This document shows, in pieces, positions 14,908-21,956 of a stretch of 64,000 nucleotides of DNA (position 1 is its first letter; every line of letters starts with the position of its first letter). The stretch spans positions 1 through 64,000 of the forward strand of contig MNSZ01000057.1 of NCBI GenBank assembly GCA_001916715.1, written 5' to 3'. The notes beneath the pieces were generated by a model. The model was not told the DNA's origin. It saw only the letters and a list, made by a program, of their open reading frames with translations, and did not search any database. The DNA comes from Firmicutes bacterium CAG:24053_14 (lineage in GTDB: Bacteria; Bacillota; Clostridia; Oscillospirales; Oscillospiraceae). A program made the translations under genes and the position numbers.

Positions 14908-16344
14908 TTAGTATGCTACGCCCCAGTAGATCATGTGCTTTGCCTTTTTGCCGCAAATCGGGCATGTATCGCCGAGGTTTTCCTGCTTGAAGGGGATGCA
15001 GCGCGAGGACATGCCTGCCTGCTCCTTCATTTTCAGCTCGCAGTCAAGCTCGCCGCACCACATGGTCTTGATGAAGCCGCCCTTTTCCTCCTGAAGCTGC
15101 TTTGCTTCCTCGAGGGAATGCGCTTCGAAAATGTGCTCGTCGAGGTTCTTCTTGGCCTTGTCGAAAAGACCCTGCTGCACGGCGTCGAGCAGCTCGGGGA
15201 CCTTTGAAGTCAGCTCGGAAAGCGCGACGGAGGTCTTTTCGCCGTTATCACGTCTTACTGCCATGCATACGCCGTTTTCGATGTCGCGCGGGCCGATCTC
15301 GATACGAAGGGGAACGCCCTTCATCTCGTACTGCGCGCATTTCCAGCCGAGGCTGTTGTCGCTGAGATCTATCTTGGCGCGGATGCCTGCCGCCTTGAGC
15401 GCGTCGTAAAGCTCGGTTGCCTTTTCGGTGACGCCTTCCTTGTGCTGGGCAACGGGAACAACTATGACCTGTACGGGAGCGATGCGCGGAGGAAGAACGA
15501 GACCGTTGTTGTCGCCGTGGGTCATGATTATGCCGCCGATGATGCGCGTTGACATGCCCCAGGAGGTCTGGTGCGGATAACGCTGCTTATTTTCGCGGTC
15601 GGTGAAGGTAATGTTGAACTGCTCGGCAAAGCCGGTGCCGAAGTAGTGGCTCGTGCCGGACTGCAGCGCCTTATGGTCATGCATCATGCACTCGATGGTG
15701 TAGGTGTTCACTGCGCCCGCGAACTTTTCCTTCTCGGTCTTGTTGCCGCGGATGACGGGCATTGCAAGGTAGTTTTCGCACATGTCGGCATAGACCTCGA
15801 GCTGGTGCAGTGTTTCCTCGCGCGCTTCGGCCTCGGTCTCGTGCAGAGTGTGCCCCTCCTGCCAGAGGAACTCTCTTCCGCGCAGGAAGGGACGAGTTGT
15901 CTTTTCCCAGCGCAGCACAGAGCACCACTGGTTGTATTTCATCGGCAGATCGCGCCATGAGTGGACGATATGACTCCAGTGATCGCAGAAAAGCGTTTCG
16001 GAGGTCGGGCGGATGCACAGCCTCTCGGGCAGCTCCTCCGAGCCGCCGACGGTGACCCATGCGCACTCGGGCGCAAAGCCCTCGACGTGATCTTTTTCTT
16101 TCTGAAGCAGGCTTTCGGGGATGAGCATGGGCATGGAAACATTCTCATGTCCGCCCTCTTTGAACATCCTGTCAAGCTCCTTCTGTATATTCTCCCAAAT
16201 GGCATAGCCGTATGGGCGCAGGATGAAAAGTCCCTTAATGCCGGAGTAATCGACAAGCTCCGCCTTGGTGCAAACATCGGTAAACCACTGGGCGAAATCC
16301 TGCTCCATATCAGTTATCTGTTCAACTTTTTTATCCTTTGCCAT
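14908..16344 (-). CDS. proS: Prolyl-tRNA synthetase (short, archaeal/eukaryotic-type)
   Basis: 478 residues, charging tRNA-Pro. Class II motifs are clear: motif 2 RWEKTTRPFLRGREFLWQEGHT and motif 3 GMSTRIIGGIIMTHGDNNGLVLPPRIAP. The C-terminal anticodon-binding domain is followed by a zinc-binding-like tail with CGELDCELK...CPICGKKAKHMIYW, ending in the conserved Tyr. It lacks the editing insertion of bacterial-type ProRS, so it belongs to the ProS type 3 group common in Clostridia and Mycoplasma. AAGGAG precedes the ATG. The leader is only about 30 nt, so no T-box is present. Confidence 0.95.
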   Translation of the reverse strand: MAKDKKVEQITDMEQDFAQWFTDVCTKAELVDYSGIKGLFILRPYGYAIWENIQKELDRMFKEGGHENVSMPMLIPESLLQKEKDHVEGFAPECAWVTVGGSEELPERLCIRPTSETLFCDHWSHIVHSWRDLPMKYNQWCSVLRWEKTTRPFLRGREFLWQEGHTLHETEAEAREETLHQLEVYADMCENYLAMPVIRGNKTEKEKFAGAVNTYTIECMMHDHKALQSGTSHYFGTGFAEQFNITFTDRENKQRYPHQTSWGMSTRIIGGIIMTHGDNNGLVLPPRIAPVQVIVVPVAQHKEGVTEKATELYDALKAAGIRAKIDLSDNSLGWKCAQYEMKGVPLRIEIGPRDIENGVCMAVRRDNGEKTSVALSELTSKVPELLDAVQQGLFDKAKKNLDEHIFEAHSLEEAKQLQEEKGGFIKTMWCGELDCELKMKEQAGMSSRCIPFKQENLGDTCPICGKKAKHMIYWGVAY

Positions 16345-16376
16345 TATGATTTCTCCTTTATCTTAATAACTGAACT

Positions 16377-16405
16377 ATTTTATCGAATGCGCCGAGCCTT
16401 GTCAA
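16377..16405 (-). promoter_or_regulatory. Sigma-A promoter for proS
   Basis: Minus strand TTGACA, 17-nt spacer, TAAAAT. Confidence 0.88.
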
Positions 16406-16420
16406 TAGATATAAAAAATC

Positions 16421-16449
16421 TTGACCGATGTATTCTTTTTGTCTATAAT
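16421..16449 (+). promoter_or_regulatory. Sigma-A promoter for the DUF1700 operon
   Basis: TTGACC, 17-nt spacer, perfect TATAAT, divergent to the proS promoter. Confidence 0.88.
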
Positions 16450-16499
16450 AGTATGGATTTAATAGATACAATTGACGAAACCATTCGGAGGTGACGCAT

Positions 16500-17630
16500 A
16501 TTAACAGGCAAAAATATATGGCGGAGCTTTCAAAACTTCTGGCATTTATGTTTAAAGAGGACAAGGAAGATATCCTTGCGCAGTACAATAAAATGCTTGA
16601 TGAGTCCGATGATGAGCAGGCTCTGCTCGAAAGCTTCGGCTCGCCGACAAAGTTGGCCGTTACCATTTCCCGTACCTATAAGCGCTCCGAGCGCAAGCTC
16701 GCGGTGGAGGCGGACTCTAAAGAGGATAAGCCTGCCGAAACTGAGCCTATATTTGTGACTCCGGTGAAAAAGGAAAAAACGGCGGAGGTAAACACAGGGC
16801 TTTCGTATGCGGATATAATCGAGGAGATCCGCCGTGAAAAGGCCGAGGAGGAGGGCGTGGAGTACAAGCCCATGTTCTTCGATGAGCCGGAGCAGCCTGC
16901 TGCCGAAGAAACCGTCCAGCCGGAACCCGAGACAGAGGAAGACGGCACTCAGATAGCTTCCGACGAAGAAAGCACGGTCGTCGAGCCTGAAACAGAGGCG
17001 CCGGTGTCGGAAGAGACCGAGAACGAAGAAAAAAGCGATGAGACGGCGCCGGAAGAGGAAACTCAGCCGGAGGAAGCTGACGAGGCCGATGAAAAGCCTG
17101 CCGAAGAAGCTGCTTCGGATGAAGCTCCGGTCATCGAGACGACCGAGGCCGATCGGCAGACGGAGGAGACGGAGACTGCCGAAACCGGGGAAGAACCGGC
17201 CGATGTTGCGCCTGTCGAGGAAAACGATGCGCCCGAACTCGTGTTTGAAGAGCTTGAGAGCATAGAGCTGCCCGAGGAAACGACGCGGTATAAAACAAAT
17301 GTCGCGCTGCTGATACTGTACCTTATCTTTGCGATCCCCATCAGCGCCGTTCTGATCGTGCTCGCACTTGCGGTGGCGGTCGTACTGGTCGCTCTCGGCG
17401 TATCGCTCATTACGATCGGCGTTGAGGCTATAGGCTTTGCATTTGCAAAGCTTGTGATATTTGCGGATATAATGCTGTGTGCAGGTGCTGTGCTGATAGC
17501 GTTTGCAGTGGCGCTTATCCTGCTGTGGATCGGCGTTCTTGTGCTGGTGCGCGGTATAAGCGGAATAGTCCGCGGCGCAAAAGCGCTGGGAAGAAGCTTC
17601 TGCGTCAAGGAGGTGCCGGATAATGAGTAA
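16500..17630 (+). CDS. DUF1700-like membrane protein with long acidic linker, probable AUU start
   Basis: 376 residues. N-terminal about 60 residues (KYMAELSKLLAFMFKEDKEDILAQYNKMLDE...LLESFGSPTKLA) match the cytoplasmic head of DUF1700 proteins, which are often encoded with PadR regulators. Then come about 190 residues dominated by Glu, Pro, Thr and Ala, and finally three or four membrane helices (NVALLILYLIFAIPISAVLI onward). A textbook ribosome site GGAGGTGA (16487-16494) is 8 nt before an ATT codon at 16500, which also matches the family's N-terminus; GTG 16491 is inside that site, and the next ATG (16518) would cut the conserved start. It overlaps the following small gene by 8 bp. Confidence 0.75.
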   Translation: MNRQKYMAELSKLLAFMFKEDKEDILAQYNKMLDESDDEQALLESFGSPTKLAVTISRTYKRSERKLAVEADSKEDKPAETEPIFVTPVKKEKTAEVNTGLSYADIIEEIRREKAEEEGVEYKPMFFDEPEQPAAEETVQPEPETEEDGTQIASDEESTVVEPETEAPVSEETENEEKSDETAPEEETQPEEADEADEKPAEEAASDEAPVIETTEADRQTEETETAETGEEPADVAPVEENDAPELVFEELESIELPEETTRYKTNVALLILYLIFAIPISAVLIVLALAVAVVLVALGVSLITIGVEAIGFAFAKLVIFADIMLCAGAVLIAFAVALILLWIGVLVLVRGISGIVRGAKALGRSFCVKEVPDNE

Positions 17631-17814
17631 GGTATGGAAGGTGGTTTCGACCGTCGCGATCGTGGCGCTCATTCTGGGCGCGCTGTGCATCCTCGCAGGC
17701 TTTGTCACAGGCGGCGATACGCAGAGAATAAAGGACATATTTTTCGCGTCGTATGACATTGAAAACAAGATAAATGCGTTAAGATCGGCCATGGGGATCA
17801 TGGCTCTTAACTGA
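17623..17814 (+). CDS. Small single-pass membrane protein
   Basis: 63 residues: one hydrophobic helix (VVSTVAIVALILGALCILAGFV) and a short polar C-terminus with TGGDTQRIKDIFF. AAGGAGGTG lies before the ATG, inside the end of the upstream gene, so the two are coupled. Position after a DUF1700 gene is where DUF4097-type partners usually occur; this is much shorter, perhaps a reduced version. Function unknown. Confidence 0.72.
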   Translation: MSKVWKVVSTVAIVALILGALCILAGFVTGGDTQRIKDIFFASYDIENKINALRSAMGIMALN

Positions 17815-17818
17815 TGAG

Positions 17819-17851
17819 TGCAGGGGCGGCAGAGGCTGCCCTTGCATTTTT
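17819..17851 (+). terminator. Intrinsic terminator after the DUF1700 operon
   Basis: TGCAGGGGCGGC-AGAG-GCTGCCCTTGCA with two wobble pairs, followed by TTTTT. Confidence 0.8.
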
Positions 17852-17899
17852 ACACATAAATGTGGTCAATACGGTTACAAAATTCTATGTTCAGCCCTC

Positions 17900-17928
17900 T
17901 TTTCAAATTATCATGTATTTGGTATAAT
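17900..17928 (+). promoter_or_regulatory. Extended -10 promoter for prs
   Basis: TGGTATAAT gives a TGn-extended perfect -10 with a weak -35 (TTTTCA) 17 nt upstream. The leader is about 50 nt. Confidence 0.75.
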
Positions 17929-17985
17929 CCAAGAGATAAAGATAATGGGTTAAACCCCGAATAAATACAGAGAGGACGATTACAA

Positions 17986-18948
17986 ATGATTTCCCACGGC
18001 AAAGAGATCAAGGTATTTACCGGCAACTCCAATCCCAAGCTTGCAAACCAGATATGCAACCAGCTTTTCAAGAACCTCGGTGACTGCACCTGTGCTCACT
18101 TCGCTGACGGCGAGTGCTCGATATCCGTTCATGAGCCTGTTCGCGGCGCCGACGTTTTTATCGTTCAGTCGACCTGCAAGCCCGTCAATGACAACCTCAT
18201 GGAGCTGCTCGTTATGATCGACGCTATGCGCAGAGCATCGGCAGGCAGAATCACCGCCGTTATTCCGTATTTCGGTTATGCCCGCCAGGACCGCAAGGCA
18301 AAAAGCCGCGACCCCATCTCCGCAAAGCTCGTTGCAAACCTTATCACCGCAGCAGGCGCAGACCGCGTGCTGACAATGGATCTCCACGCCGCACAGATAC
18401 AGGGCTTCTTCGATATCCCTGTTGACAATCTTTTTGGCGCCCCTCTCTTTGCAAAGCATTATATAGACATTTACGGCAGAGAAAACGACGATATCATGGT
18501 CGTATCCCCCGACGTCGGCAGCACCGCACGCGCACGCAACTTCTCCATGAAGCTCGGCTGCAACATGGCCATCGTTGACAAGCGCCGCGAAAAGGCAAAC
18601 CAGTCCGAGGTCATGAACATCATCGGCAATGTCGAGGGCAAGACCTGCATCCTGCTTGACGATATGGTCGATACCGCAGGCTCACTCGTCGGCGCGGCAA
18701 AGGCTATCGTCGAGATAGGCGGCGCAAAGGAAGTTTATGCCTGCGCAAGCCACGGCGTCCTTTCCGGCCCGGCTATCGAGCGCATTGAAAACAGCTGTAT
18801 CAAGGAGCTGCTCCTACTCGATACCATCCCGTATCCCGAAAATGCACAGCCTTGCGATAAGATCAAGTACATGTCCGTAGCACCTGTGTTTGCCGAGGCG
18901 ATCCAGCGCGTTTACGAGGAGATATCCATCTCCAACCTGTTCGAGTAA
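17986..18948 (+). CDS. prs: Ribose-phosphate pyrophosphokinase
   Basis: 320 residues. Makes PRPP from ribose 5-phosphate and ATP for purine, pyrimidine, histidine, tryptophan and NAD synthesis. Recognised by the start KVFTGNSNPKLA, the FADGECSI segment, the ATP-binding FGYARQDRKAKSRDPISAKLVA, metal-binding TMDLHAAQIQGFF, and the PRPP loop CILLDDMVDTAGSL. Full length with GAGG upstream of the ATG. It forms an operon with pth, which starts 1 nt after its stop, a very common pairing in Firmicutes. Confidence 0.97.
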   Translation: MISHGKEIKVFTGNSNPKLANQICNQLFKNLGDCTCAHFADGECSISVHEPVRGADVFIVQSTCKPVNDNLMELLVMIDAMRRASAGRITAVIPYFGYARQDRKAKSRDPISAKLVANLITAAGADRVLTMDLHAAQIQGFFDIPVDNLFGAPLFAKHYIDIYGRENDDIMVVSPDVGSTARARNFSMKLGCNMAIVDKRREKANQSEVMNIIGNVEGKTCILLDDMVDTAGSLVGAAKAIVEIGGAKEVYACASHGVLSGPAIERIENSCIKELLLLDTIPYPENAQPCDKIKYMSVAPVFAEAIQRVYEEISISNLFE

Positions 18949-18949
18949 A

Positions 18950-19534
18950 ATGTTTTTCTCCAAAGGCGGAGCCGAGTGGATCGTTGCGTTCCTCGGCAAT
19001 CCCGGACTTAAATACAACGGAACAAGGCACAACGCCGGGTTCATGGCGGCCGACGCCATGGAAAAAAAGCTCGGCGTGAGCATAAACAAAATGCGCTTTA
19101 AGGCGCTTACGCAGACGGCTGATATAGGCGGAAAAAAGGTGCTGCTTATGAAGCCGCAGACGTACATGAACCTCTCGGGCGACGCGATAGTACAGGCGGC
19201 AAACTTCTATAAGGTGCCGCCCGAGCGCGTCATTGTCGTGTCCGACGAAACGGCGCTGCCCATCGGCAGACTGCGCATCCGCCGCGGCGGATCGGCAGGA
19301 GGACACAACGGACTTAAAAGCGTCATCGCCCGGCTCGGGACCGATCAGTTTCCGCGCATACGCCTCGGTGTCGGCGATAAGCCGCACCCGGACTATGACA
19401 TGGCCGATTGGGTGCTTTCGGCCTTCAAGGGCCAGGACGCGGCGGATATGGAGCTTGTCGCAAAAAAAGCCGCCGACGCCGTTGAGTGCTATATCACCGA
19501 GGGCGCTGATCGCGCGATGAATAGGTTTAATTAA
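18950..19534 (+). CDS. pth: Peptidyl-tRNA hydrolase
   Basis: 194 residues. Releases peptides from prematurely dissociated peptidyl-tRNA. Key residues are present: FLGNPGLKYNGTRHNAGF (catalytic His in RHN), MKPQTYMNLSG, VSDETALPIGRLRIRRGGSAGGHNGLKS and the downstream RIRLGVGDKP. The start ATG 18950 is 1 nt after the prs stop and has no clear ribosome site of its own, so expression probably depends on coupling with prs. The usual follower mfd is absent; glycogen genes come next. Confidence 0.93.
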   Translation: MFFSKGGAEWIVAFLGNPGLKYNGTRHNAGFMAADAMEKKLGVSINKMRFKALTQTADIGGKKVLLMKPQTYMNLSGDAIVQAANFYKVPPERVIVVSDETALPIGRLRIRRGGSAGGHNGLKSVIARLGTDQFPRIRLGVGDKPHPDYDMADWVLSAFKGQDAADMELVAKKAADAVECYITEGADRAMNRFN

Positions 19535-19567
19535 GCGTATCTAAAAAGGGGTTTTCTTCCCCTGTGC

Positions 19568-19608
19568 AATGACGGCAGGGGGCTAAGGCACTTTGCCGTC
19601 ATTTATTT
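19568..19608 (+). terminator. Hairpin after pth
   Basis: AATGACGGCA / TGCCGTCATT, 16-nt loop, followed by TATTTAA; a moderate terminator between pth and glgC. Confidence 0.6.
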
Positions 19609-19631
19609 AAAAGTCAGAAAGGACGGACGAC

Positions 19632-20825
19632 ATGAAGAAAAGCTGCATAGCAATGCTCCTTGCCGGAGGTCAGGGCTCAAGACTCTACGCCCTTACGCAG
19701 GACGTGGCAAAGCCCAATATGCCCTTCGGCGGCAAATACCGCATAATTGACTTCCCTCTGTCAAACTGCGCAAATTCGGGGATAGACACGGTCGGCGTGC
19801 TCACGCAGTACCGTCCGCTGCAGCTCAACAGCTATATCGGCGGCGGTCAGCCCTGGGATCTTGACTCGACGGACGGCGGCGTGTTCATACTTCCACCGTA
19901 TCAGACAGCCGGCGAGACAGGCTCGTGGTTTTCCGGAACGGCAAATGCGATCTATCAGAACATCGGATTTATTGAGATGTATGATCCCGATAACGTTTTA
20001 ATTCTCTCTGGCGACCACATATATAAGATGGACTATTCCAAGATGCTCCGCGAGCATATTGAGAAGGACGCAGCCTGCACGATAGCGGTCTTGCAGGTGT
20101 CCATGGAGGACGCAACGCGCTTCGGCATCATGAACCTCGGCCCCGACGGATATGTTGAGCAGTTTGAGGAAAAGCCCAAGCAGCCCAAGAGCGATCTTGC
20201 CTCTATGGGCATATACATATTTAACTGGAAAAAGCTCCGCAAGTACCTCATCGAGGACGAGAATGACCCGACCTCGAGCAAGGACTTCGGCAAAAATATA
20301 ATCCCCAACATGCTCAAAGCCGGCGAAAAGCTCTGGCCGTATCGCTTTGACGGCTACTGGCGCGATGTCGGCACGATAACGAGCCTGTGGGACGCGAATA
20401 TGGACATGCTTTCGACAACGCTCATAAATCTTTATGATCCGAGCTGGCCGATAAGGTCAAGAAGCGTCGCGCAGCCGCCGCACTATGTCGGCCCGGAAGC
20501 AACGGTCGTGCATTCGATCGTCACCGAGGGCTGCGAGATCGAGGGTCATGTCGAAAACTCCGTTCTCTCGTCGTCGGCAGTGGTCGAAAAGGGCGCAAAG
20601 GTGCTCTATTCTGTGCTCATGCCCGGCGCGAAGGTCGAGGAGGGCGCGGTCGTCGAATACGCCATAATCGGCGAGCAGACGGTCATACACCGCGGCGCAC
20701 ACGTCGGCGCTCCGCCCGACGGAAGCGAGGCATGGGGCGTTGCCACCTGCGGCCCGAGACTTGATATACGCGAAAATGCAAGCGTCAAAGCAGGCGCTAT
20801 GATCTATAAAAGCGAGGAGGTCTGA
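19632..20825 (+). CDS. glgC: Glucose-1-phosphate adenylyltransferase, catalytic subunit
   Basis: 397 residues. Makes ADP-glucose for glycogen synthesis. The nucleotidyltransferase motif MLLAGGQGSRLYALT, the PFGGKYRIIDFPLSNCANSG segment, SGDHIYKMDY with the metal-binding Asp, and FEEKPKQP are intact, followed by a left-handed beta-helix with hexapeptide repeats (VHSIVTEGCEIEGHVENSVL). Full length. It starts an operon with glgD (2 bp gap), glgP and a PfkB kinase. Glycogen synthase and branching enzyme genes are not in the window. Confidence 0.96.
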   Translation: MKKSCIAMLLAGGQGSRLYALTQDVAKPNMPFGGKYRIIDFPLSNCANSGIDTVGVLTQYRPLQLNSYIGGGQPWDLDSTDGGVFILPPYQTAGETGSWFSGTANAIYQNIGFIEMYDPDNVLILSGDHIYKMDYSKMLREHIEKDAACTIAVLQVSMEDATRFGIMNLGPDGYVEQFEEKPKQPKSDLASMGIYIFNWKKLRKYLIEDENDPTSSKDFGKNIIPNMLKAGEKLWPYRFDGYWRDVGTITSLWDANMDMLSTTLINLYDPSWPIRSRSVAQPPHYVGPEATVVHSIVTEGCEIEGHVENSVLSSSAVVEKGAKVLYSVLMPGAKVEEGAVVEYAIIGEQTVIHRGAHVGAPPDGSEAWGVATCGPRLDIRENASVKAGAMIYKSEEV

Positions 20826-20827
20826 AA

Positions 20828-21940
20828 ATGAGCGATTTTCACGGAATAATCTTTGCTTACGGCGCAGTGCCCGAGCTGGGCGAGCTTGTGCGCCGCCGCA
20901 CGGCGTCCTCGCTGCCGTTCTGCGGACGATACAGACTTATTGATTTTGCTCTGTCCTCGCTGATGAACGCGGGCATACACGATGTCGGCGTTATCATGCG
21001 CCGGGATTATCAGTCGCTGCTTGACCACCTTGCCAGCGGCAAGGACTGGGACATGGGCAGAAGAATAGGCGGACTGCGCATGCTGCCGCCGTTCGGCCTG
21101 CCTGAATATCACCGGGGCGACTACACCGGTACGATCGAGGCGCTCAATGCCGTTTCGACCTATATTCACGATATAAACGCCAAGTACATAATAATGATGC
21201 ATGGCAACACGGCGGCAAACATCGACCTGCGCGCGGCGATAAGGCAGCACCTTGCATCGGGCGCGGAGATAACCGCGATCTGCACCGACGCAACGCCCGA
21301 CTATCGGCACCACCGCTACATCGTCGATGCCGACGGCTTTGCACGCAGCATGATCTTCAATCAGACAGCAGCCGGCGAGGGCGCGGCTTCGCTTGAAGCA
21401 TATATTATTTCAAAGCAGCTGCTCATAAGCATGATGGACGCCTGCGCCGCCGCAAACCACTATCACTTCCACCGCGACGCGATAGCCGACTATCTTGCGT
21501 CCGGCGGCAAGGTGAACGTATTCTTCCACCGCGGCTACGGCAAGCGCATAATGAGCACCGAGGCATATTTCAATGCCAATATGGATATGCTCTCGTCTGC
21601 CAACAGAGCCGAGCTGTTCCCTGCAGCGCGCCCCGTGCGCACGAAAACGCACGAGGATGTCAGCACCTATTACGCCGAGGGCTCGACGGCGAAAAACTGC
21701 CTTGTTGCCGACGGCTGCATAATCGAGGGCGAGATCGACAACTGCATCATCTCCTCCGATGTGCGCATAAGAAAGGGCGCGCAGCTTTCCGGCTGCGTCA
21801 TCATGCGCGGAACGGAGATCGGCGAAGGCGTCATAATGAAAAATGTCATTGCCGACAAATCTTCGACCGTTTCGTCGTTCCAGACGATAATGGGCAGCGA
21901 GAAGCTGCCGGTAGTGCTCCCGAAGGGCACAAAGATCTAA
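20828..21940 (+). CDS. glgD: Glucose-1-phosphate adenylyltransferase, regulatory subunit
   Basis: 370 residues. Related to GlgC along its length (CGRYRLIDFALSSLMNAGIHDVGV, then a hexapeptide-repeat C-terminus) but the pyrophosphorylase loop GGxGxRL is replaced by FAYGAVPELGEL, as in the GlgD subunits of Firmicutes that modulate a GlgC/GlgD heterotetramer. Therefore not expected to be catalytic alone. GAGGAGG precedes the ATG at 20828. Confidence 0.93.
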   Translation: MSDFHGIIFAYGAVPELGELVRRRTASSLPFCGRYRLIDFALSSLMNAGIHDVGVIMRRDYQSLLDHLASGKDWDMGRRIGGLRMLPPFGLPEYHRGDYTGTIEALNAVSTYIHDINAKYIIMMHGNTAANIDLRAAIRQHLASGAEITAICTDATPDYRHHRYIVDADGFARSMIFNQTAAGEGAASLEAYIISKQLLISMMDACAAANHYHFHRDAIADYLASGGKVNVFFHRGYGKRIMSTEAYFNANMDMLSSANRAELFPAARPVRTKTHEDVSTYYAEGSTAKNCLVADGCIIEGEIDNCIISSDVRIRKGAQLSGCVIMRGTEIGEGVIMKNVIADKSSTVSSFQTIMGSEKLPVVLPKGTKI

Positions 21941-21956
21941 TCAGGAGTTACCTAAA

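Noticed and set aside
16345..16376. T-box riboswitch in front of proS
   Set aside because: The promoter lies so close that the leader is only about 30 nt, too short for a T-box.
16530..17801. 423-codon open frame antisense to the DUF1700-like gene
   Set aside because: Arises from the GAA/GAG-rich linker; product is Arg/Leu/Phe-rich with no recognisable domain and no ribosome site.
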